From assembly GCF_000611645.1 (NCBI RefSeq), contig NW_014012976.1, forward strand, positions 1 through 22,176: a stretch of 22,176 bases of DNA, in the 5' to 3' direction. Both the position numbers and the translations under genes were made by a program. Origin of the DNA: Monoraphidium neglectum (taxonomy: Eukaryota; Chlorophyta; Chlorophyceae; Sphaeropleales; Selenastraceae). Every line of letters begins with the position of its first letter. Within the stretch, counting starts at the first letter, position 1. The notes beneath the pieces are model-generated. The model had not been told where the DNA came from. It did not search any database and saw only the letters and a list, made by a program, of their open reading frames with translations. Positions 15,133 to 22,176 of this stretch are shown in pieces.

Positions 15133-18110
15133 TCAAGCGTCCACCTTCAAGTGGCGGGCGGTCAGCAGCAGCAACCCATCATACGTCAGCTTCAGGCCCC
15201 CACACAGGTAGAACGCCCACGCCCACTGGCCGCCGCCCGCGAGGGCGCCTGTGACCAAGGGCCCGAAGCTGCACGCGATGCTGCGGGCGACGTTTACTGC
15301 GCCCATCAGCGCGGTGCGCTCGTCAGGGCGCACCATGCCTGCGTTTCACGGAGTCGCGTTGAGGCGTTGAGGGTTGAAAGGGGCTCTAACAGAAAAATCG
15401 CACCCACCCCGATGGATGCCCACCGGCCAGCTCTGCTGAGCAGCTGGGAGAGGCATTTCGCATTGCAGCAGGCGGTTGACACGCCAGCGGCCACGCGTCA
15501 GTTGCAAGTTGTCTTGCTGCAGACAGCAGACCCGATAGTGTCACCGTACCTGCAATGAGTGTCTGTCTCGGCGCCACATCCATCTGAGAGATTGAAAACC
15601 TGTGTTGCACGAGATGGGTGGCGGTTGGTGGTGGATGAACACACAGCGGTGCAACAATACAACCGTACTTACAATGCTTGCGCCAGGCTCTTTCCAACAC
15701 ATACAACTGTGCCCAAGCACATGCGGTGTACATTGCAAGCTCAGCAATTCAGAAAATGCCGGCTCCCCTTGCCAGTCTGCTTGCTGCTGGCAGCCAGGCA
15801 AGGGCACCAGGCCCCCACCAATGCTCGCACCTGGCAAAGAGCATGGCCATCGCCGACCACTGGTTTGGCATGACGGGGACTAGCGCCGTGAAGATGTTGC
15901 TTGGCGCGTGGGTGAACACCATCGTGTTGACCAGGCCGATGGCGGAGGCCAGGCGCCTGCGTGCAAAGGAGACAGTCGAGGGGCCAATGACTATTGCTGA
16001 GGAGCAGGCGTTTGGGAAGGTCTGTGGGCACCGCATGAGCATGCGGGTTGCATGCAACGCTCACTTGCATATAAAAGCACGAGTCAAACGTCACATGCAC
16101 ATCTTGCGGCCATGTATGTGCATACGCCCTTGGCCACTTGTGTGTTTGTAACACATCGCGCTTGAACCCGCACGCCGTGCGCTGCTCACGCTGAGAAGAG
16201 GGATGAGATGCCCGCGATGACGTTGCAGCCCAGGAGCATGTTGCCCAAAAAAACTGTCGATACACCAGGGTAGGTGATGCTGAAATAGTAGGCAACCAAG
16301 GTGCCTGGTGAGGGGGTGCGCGGGGCAAGCGTTTTCACGTCAGGCGCACCAGCTGGTCGGGAATTCAACGAGGAGGTTGCAGGTGCTGGAGCGACTGCCG
16401 TGCCCTTGTTCACGCTGCGCTGTTTGACCGGTTGACCGATGCGTCTGGCTGTGGGTCTGCAATGCCGCAGAGGCTGGAGAGCACATGCAAGCCAACACTG
16501 CCGATAGCCTGGGGCAGTGGCGGGCGCAAGACGGTCGCCAAAGACGGGTGCAAGACGGCGCGGCCCGGCCGGCCCCGCGCGGCCGCCTCACCGGTGACCA
16601 GGGAGCCCGCGAAAGCGTCCAGGGAGAAGAGGACGCCCAGCCGTAAGAGCACGCCCCGCGAGTGCACCCGGGGCGCTGCCGCCGCGACGCCCCCGCCCTC
16701 GCCGCCGCCGCTGCCTTCCTGCGGCGCCGCATCTGACGCCAGATCGCTGCTGTCCTCTGCATCTTCCACCTGCACAAGCAGCGGCCGCCTCTCCTCCGCC
16801 TCTTCGCTGTCGCCGCCGTCTTCCCCAGACCCCCGCGACGCCTCGCCGCCGCCGCGAGCACCGCTGCCTTGCTCCGCCGCCTCCCTGCCGCAGAGGAGGA
16901 AGCCAGCGGCGATCGCGGTCAGGGCTGCGGCGACCGCCGCCGCCTGGAGGAACACCGCGCGGCACCCATCGGCGAGGGAGAGGCCCCGCTGGTTTTGGAG
17001 CCAGTCAACAAGGAAGCCGGCCTCTGCAGCACCGAGAGCGGTTGCGAGATAACCGACCAGGTTGTACCTGCCCGTGGGGGGTTATTGACATGGGAGTCGT
17101 CAGCATCCTGAGAGGCAGTAGGCTGGAGCAACATGTTGCAGTGTGGCTGCCAGGTGGCACAGGCTCCACAATCAGACGACACGGCGCAGTATTCACAGCA
17201 ACCTTGCAGACGAATATGGGCGTTGCAAGGCGGCGTTTTGCTGGTGGGGGGACAGCTGGTTTGCGTGTTGCCGTCGCTGTGTGCTGCCACGACACCGCAC
17301 CAACTGAAGGCCATGACCAGTCCAGAGGGCGGCAGCAGCTGTGCCAGCATGGACTGCTCCAGCGCCTGGGAAAGGCAGGAGGGCATTTGAATGCTGCTGC
17401 ATCGAGGTTGTGGCTGAGACCCGGCGCAGGTGCTGCTGCCTCGTTTTTCTACTACACGACAACCTCCCCCTGCCCGGCAGTGGAGCTGCAAGCAAAGTTG
17501 ATTTATATTCCGGACAGCAGCAGGATTACTCACCATGAAAGGGCCGACCTCGTTCCCGCTTGGGGACAGCACCCCGACAGTCGCCGCAGCGGTCAGCAGC
17601 CAGAACGACCCGGCGCAAAGCGGGCTGGCAAACACCAGTGCCGAGCCAGCCAGCAGTATGCATCCAAGGAGCTGCGTGTTCCACTTGCCGAGCCGCTCGG
17701 CCACTCCTACAAGGGTGGACGGCCGATCGCTGGGTGGTGCTGCACTGTGCTTTCCACCACATGGTGGCGACCAGCCCTACCGACATTGGCTGCTGCTTTC
17801 GCCGTCACTGGCCCCTCCATCGACCCCAAGCAGGAGTTGCGGCGCCGTCATAACGAGCTTTGGTTTACATGTGGTGCGAGATTTGATACCAACAGTACTT
17901 GCCTGTCAGCAGCAGGGACAGCGCCGCGTCTCCGACCAGCGTGAGCGACAGCAGCAGCCCAATGCGGTCGTCCGACAGGCCGACGGCATGCAGGTAGACC
18001 GCGAGTATCACGCCGGTGGATCCGAACGCCCACATGCGCAGCACGCGCATGAGGAACAAGAGCCGGACCTCCCACAGGGCGTTCCGAGCCAGCGTGTGTG
18101 GAGCACTCAT
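15133..18110 (-). CDS. Major facilitator superfamily transporter with long acidic central loop
   Basis: A secondary transporter of unknown substrate. Eight minus-strand exons: 18110-17903, 17706-17534, 17365-17301, 17067-16592, 16304-16190, 15956-15831, 15599-15550, 15338-15133. Phases agree, giving 472 residues. The N-terminal half has the GLSDDRIGLLLSLTLVGD segment and LLLTGVAERLGKWNTQLL, the MFS loop 2-3 motif in variant form, then FSWYNLVGYLATALGA. Residues about 209-293 are a Gly/Glu/Ser-rich hydrophilic loop between helices 6 and 7, where MFS proteins have their central cytosolic loop. It contains ERRPLL (241-246), which fits the acidic dileucine sorting pattern. The C-terminal half has GLVNTMVFTHAPSN, SQMDVAPRQ (392-400) and PDERTALMGAVNVARS, signatures of a widespread MFS group found in plants, fungi and bacteria. 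Intron 1 (17707-17902) has a GC donor. Superfamily certain, substrate unknown. Confidence 0.9.
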
Positions 18111-18902
18111 TGCTGCTGCTTTGGCTGCAGGTGCACCGGCGGACGGCGTTGATCTAAGCGGTGCACATGAGCTCTAGCAGGCGGCCCAAACACGTGATCA
18201 AATCAATCATTGACATCATGTACCAGCGCCTGCATTTGAAGTCACCCAAGACACAGGTGTCACCCGCCCGAGTCGCGTCCTGGAAGAATTTGCTCATTTC
18301 GCAGGATCCAATGCCAGGTAAGGAATGGAGTTCTCATAGAATTTGATAGTGATTCACTGCGGCCCCAGCCCCCTGTGACTGGTGCTGCTGGTGGTGCACA
18401 CAAACGCTGTTTCGTCTGGCATGAACTTTCTCATTGACGAGTGCACTCGTAAACAAGCTGTACATGTGCTTGCATGTGCTTAAATCCTGCTCACATGTAC
18501 TGAAGAGGTGAAAGCACGATGCGCCCTGCACTCGGACAGCAAGTGTCGCCCTCTGCAGGGCAAGCTCGTGCGGCCACAGCCCGACCCCCACCCACAAGCA
18601 TCAAGGGGGACATTGCCTGCAAATATTTCATCAAAGCGTGCGTATTCAAAAAGGCATCTACAAATTTGCCTCCAAGCATGTAGTTGTCAAGAGACATCAC
18701 TAAAGTCGCATGCATGCAGTGAGGAGCACGGCGTGTCCCTGTGGTGACTGGAGGAGCCCACCACTGTAGACACCCATGCGGCAAATGTGGCATGCAGCGG
18801 TGTGCACAAAGCAAGTGGGGTATTCCTGCCCGCCCGCATCCCTTCCACCGTCATCGCTCCACAAGCACGGCCTTGACGTCCTCACATTTCGCGCGGGGTG
18901 AC
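18111..18902. other. Intergenic: MFS upstream region and 3' flank of the small gene
   Basis: These 792 bases lie between the MFS start codon and the proposed stop of the unrecognised gene; both are on the minus strand. GC is lower than in exons. I find no coding exon with motif support and no minus-strand TGTAA signal, which is one reason the 3' end of the gene at 18903 is uncertain. A minus-strand stretch at about 18900-18870 could instead encode a C-terminus reading KCEDVKAVLVER. Confidence 0.45.
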
Positions 18903-20032
18903 TCATTGCATGTTCTGTGCCGTGGCTGGCTTCGTCACCACCTGGACAATTGCATGCGTGGCGACAAGCAAGTTGGGTTCCGTCGAATTCCCGACAGCCA
19001 CCGCTTTGTTGGTAACCACACAGGCTCCCTTTTGAGGGCATGCAAAGTGCACACCATGCATAGGACTGAAAGGAAGCAACACAGCAAGCAACCAGCAAGC
19101 GGATGGTAGCTATGGCTCAAGTGATTGGAATCAACACTGGATGTCAACGGCGCGCGCGCTGGTACGGTGTCGCTTGTGCGAAAAGAGACGCTGTTGGCGG
19201 CGGGCGCGACGACGATCGAGCCTGCCTGCCCAGCCAGTGTCGTCGCACCTGCGCGGAGCCCCCCGCCGCCCCAACAGCCGCGCGCGCCTCCCAGAATCTC
19301 CTCGCGAGCAGCGGGTCGATCCGCTCCACCTGTGGCCCGCGCGGGAAGGGCTGTGCTCGGGGCGAACCGCCTTGTCAACTTGCACCGAGATATTTATCTA
19401 ATCATGAGCCCTGGCGGGCGGTGAGCCCCATCCGGAGAAGACAGCCTATCTCCGTGTCCCCCAGGTCTGCCACAATACACGAGCCCGGATGCAGCGCATT
19501 CACCTGCAGGAGCCTCGCCTTTTCCTCGTCCGTCCGCCTGGCCGAGGCGGCGGCGCGGCGGGCCTGCGTGCGCAGCATGTGCTCCTCTGCTGGCGACACG
19601 TCCGGCAAGCCTTCTCTCTCACCCACAAAGCCAAGAATCGTTCTGTAGGCGTACAATCCTGCCCCTATCGGATTCGCAATCCTGCGCTGGGCGTCGATAT
19701 CCTGCCGGAACTGCTCCCGTTCGGTGATCTGCCCCGGCGTGTCAGACACCATGTTGTCAACCTTTGAAGATATAATGTATGAATATACTACACGACATGG
19801 TACAGTACCATATTGTACATACACTCTGACGCCGATCAATCGCGGGCTGGCCAGCATTCGGAACGCCCCCTGCCGGACACGAGCATCAACGTACGGCCCT
19901 CGTCACCACATGCGTGCTACAATAGAGTTTATCTATACGGTGCGACACAGCGCGTCGGGCTCTCGGCGCGCCTGGGTCCTGGCGATAACACCCACCCGGT
20001 GTCACTTGAAATCGAAATTGCGTCCCTGCCAT
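18903..20032 (-). CDS. Unrecognised 162-residue protein, five exons
   Basis: Exons on the minus strand: 20032-19996, 19898-19825, 19761-19504, 19329-19249 and, less surely, 18941-18903; phases match throughout. I do not recognise the family. The N-terminus reads MAGTQFRFQVTPG. The middle (about residues 14-123) is rich in Arg, Ala, Glu and Gln, with segments such as YVDARVRQGAFRMLASP, REQFRQDIDAQRRIANPIG and RTQARRAAASARRTDEEK. It looks largely helical and soluble, with no clear membrane segment or signal peptide. Exon 4 continues with VERIDPLLARRFWEARA. Exon 3 has the strongest codon-like composition and clean splice sites. The C-terminal exon is chosen only by phase and an acceptor. The gene starts 188 bases from ORC3 on the other strand. 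Real gene likely; function not assigned. Confidence 0.5.
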
Positions 20033-20220
20033 GATCCTGGCAATGCTCGCTGGAGTCTCGCGCCGATTAAGAGCCAGGATATCTTCTGTAAAGCTCACAA
20101 TAGGCACATTGCGATAGTGTGATCTGGCGGGAACACTCGAACACTGCCTTGCCGTCAATGACGCCGCTGGATCCGCGGCAATGGATATGAGTTGAACCCT
20201 AGCTATATTGAGAGAGCACG
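20033..20220. promoter_or_regulatory. Compact divergent promoter of ORC3 and the small gene
   Basis: Only 188 bases separate the two start codons, so both 5' UTRs and promoters must share this space. A CTATATT sequence at about 20202-20208, 13 bases before the ORC3 ATG, is TATA-like but too close to the start to be a normal TATA box for it. GC is lower here than in the flanking exons. Confidence 0.45.
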
Positions 20221-22176
20221 ATGGCTGAGTGGATTGCAAACACTGCGGAAGAGAATGTCTCCAGCGCGTTCCAGGTGCTCAGGGAGCTCCCTGCGAGGCC
20301 CACGGAGAGGACCAGCAAGCTTCATACCGAGCTGGAGGACGCTGCTAGACGTGAGCCACAGCCGCTGCACGCGGTGCCATGTTGCTGCTCACTTTACTGC
20401 GCTTGGCACCCTGCTGCATGCCAAGCTCTGCTGGACCACGGTGCGCTCCTGCCCGTGCTTGTGACTGACCACAGGGCACGACCAGAGTGCTTTCGATGGG
20501 GATGAAGATACGCAGCGGCTACGGTTGGCGGCGTACGAGGCCGCGTGGGCGCAGAACCAAGAGGCCCTCTCGGTGGGGCCGCAGCACAGCCTTTGCTGGG
20601 GCGCTCATGCCATCAAGGGGCCGAACGCGCTGCCAGTGTGCATGTGTGGGGCCCCCAGCGGCTCTGCGAACAACACGCTGCCGTTCACGCACTCGCACAC
20701 GGCGCCCTGAACTCCGGTCAACACCTCATTACGCCCATCCGACCCCTTCTGCTCCCATCACAGGCCGTGAAGCTGCGCCTGGTGACCCCCGTGTTCGAGC
20801 AAATCCACCGCCACGCCGCCGCCACCTGGCGGCCCGGCGGCGGCGCCGACCCCGCCTCGGCCGGCACGGGCGGCGGCGGCAGCGGCAGCGGCAGCGGCGG
20901 CAGCGGCGTCGCGCCGCCGGCAGCGGGGACAGGGAGCAGTGATGCGGAGGTGCCTGTGGTGCTGCTGTCCGTTGGCGCCAGCGCGGACCACGCGCACACG
21001 TGCCCCGACCTGGCGCACTACCTGCGGCAGCGGGTGCGCGGCGCGCGCCTCGCTGGCATACTCTGCAGCTGCTGCCCGTGCTGCACGTGCCTGGCGCCCC
21101 TGCGGCCTTTCATGCGCAGCTCGCGCCGCGCCCTCCTGGTCAATGTCCCCGTGTGGCAATGCCCCCTTCTGGCAATGTCCTTTCTGAACCTGCAAAGCAA
21201 TTCAGCAGCCCCGCAATAATCTCCGCCCACCCGTCGCACTCCTGCGGCCCGCCTAATTACCGCCTGCCGCATGCACGCCCTATCGCGCGCCCCACGCACA
21301 GGGCCACCCCGTGGCGCTGGCAAACGCCCGCGACCTGTCGAACGGCAGCCCGGCGCCGCTGCTGCACGCGGCACTCCGCCAGTTCCTCGGCGCGCCCACG
21401 CCCGCGGACGACGTGGCGGCGCTCGTGGCGTGGTGGGCGGACGAGATTGCGGAGCGCTGCGGCGCAGGTGAGCGGCAGGGCGAGAGGCGCTCACAGAGTG
21501 CTTGCAGACACGTGGGGACAGGCGGGCCGAGTCTGCGACATCTCTGTATGTTGCTCGGCGGTTGCGCAATGCCCGGCCTGCTGAGGCGCTCGAACAACAG
21601 TCGTCCTCACGCCGGCTGTTGCATCACGCCGCTCCCGCATCGCGCCTATCGCGGCAGCCCCCACCAAGCGCAAGAAGCCCGCTCTTGCGGCGGAGGCACG
21701 CCGGCTCCGGCCGCGCAAGGAGGCCGGCGGGGCCCGCGCCGGTGCAGCCGCGCCGCTGGCGGCGCCGGTGCTGGTGGTGAGCGACGGGGAGCGGTGCGAC
21801 GTGCCGGCGCTGCAGCAGCTGATCAAGGAGTTGAGCGAGGTGAGGGGGCTTTTGCGTTTGTCCCTGATCTGTCAGGGCGATGCGCCGAGCATCACTCCTC
21901 TTGCGGGATCCTTGGGGCTGCTGCTGGGGCGAGGCCGCGCATGGTGGGGCTGCACAGCCGCGGCCGCCTGCCGGGGCCGGCCGCAAAGCTGCCGGAGAGG
22001 GCGCGTGCGGGGCTGGGGGCGCTCGCGGCTGTCCGAGATCCAAGGGGACCCGGGGGGTCGGGGAGGACGCAGCGGCGCGAGGGGCGGCGCGGCCCGGGCC
22101 ACTGGAAAAAATAGACGGCTCGCGCTGCCCTTCTGCGCAGCAACGCCCTAGAGGTTCTCTCGATAATCGCCATCCC
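20221..22176 (+). CDS. ORC3: Origin recognition complex subunit 3 (N-terminal part, runs off window)
   Basis: ORC3 is a subunit of the six-protein complex that marks replication origins and loads MCM helicase in the nucleus. Plus-strand exons: 20221-20350, 20475-20572, 20764-21033, 21302-21467, 21658-21839; phases agree, giving 282 residues. Exon 1 has SSAFQVLRELPA, like the FxVLxK start of plant ORC3. Exons 2-3 give AAYEAAWAQNQEALSA and LRLVTPVFEQIHRHA, matching the family's helical lead-in. They are followed by a Gly/Ser linker, then EVPVVLLSVGASADH, like the ORC3 beta strand 'IPTAALLLGVNxxDH'. Exon 4 starts GHPVALANARDL (compare the conserved xVxLxSxDC). Exon 5 has a basic stretch PTKRKK and APVLVVSDGERCDVPALQ, matching the degenerate Walker B region. 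I could not place the next exon with confidence; a candidate starts at 22139. The match is from memory of family patterns, so moderate to good certainty. Confidence 0.75.

Noticed and set aside
17042..17944. Plus-strand open frame of 300 codons
   Set aside because: Antisense to MFS exons and introns, no motif, and GC-driven openness; the minus-strand MFS exons explain the region.
20758..21195. Minus-strand Ala/Arg-rich open frame opposite ORC3 exon 3
   Set aside because: Low-complexity shadow of a GC-rich coding exon; the plus strand has phase-matched ORC3 motifs.

Overview
The window looks like nuclear DNA of a green alga (chlorophyte; a Chlorella- or Coccomyxa-like trebouxiophyte would fit, but I cannot place it further). 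The reasons are very high GC, short exons separated by many GT-AG introns, TGTAA-type poly(A) signals after stop codons, and a nuclear gene for an organelle-type glutamyl-tRNA synthetase with a transit-peptide-like N-terminus. Almost all long ORFs read through introns. I therefore rebuilt the genes exon by exon, using family motifs and requiring splice phase to match at every junction.

Layout: (1) 1-1526, minus: SCAMP-type secretory carrier membrane protein, 3' end cut by the window. (2) 2289-5602, minus: membrane-anchored glycosyltransferase resembling family GT92/DUF23, 8 exons, 630 aa, with a 15-unit CAG tract coding polyglutamine. (3) 6222-11968, minus: plastid/mitochondrial-type glutamyl-tRNA synthetase, 14 exons, 561 aa. 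(4) 12455-14633, plus: ZIP-family metal transporter, 6 exons, 381 aa, divergent from gene 3 across a 486-bp shared upstream region. (5) 15133-18110, minus: major facilitator superfamily transporter, 8 exons, 472 aa, convergent with gene 4; their poly(A) signals interdigitate. (6) 18903-20032, minus: unrecognised 162-aa protein, 5 exons. (7) 20221 to the window end, plus: origin recognition complex subunit 3 (ORC3), first five exons, divergent from gene 6 across 188 bp.

The genes do not form one pathway. They are ordinary eukaryotic cell functions: vesicle trafficking, Golgi glycosylation, organelle translation and tetrapyrrole precursor supply, metal transport, solute transport and replication licensing. 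I saw no mobile element with recognisable coding capacity, no CRISPR array, no rRNA or tRNA gene, and no convincing novel system. The points worth a second look are two GC-AG introns, the CAG tract, an 18-bp intronic inverted repeat, the overlapping 3' ends at 14.99-15.02 kb, the unrecognised small gene, and the part of ORC3 that I could not recover.
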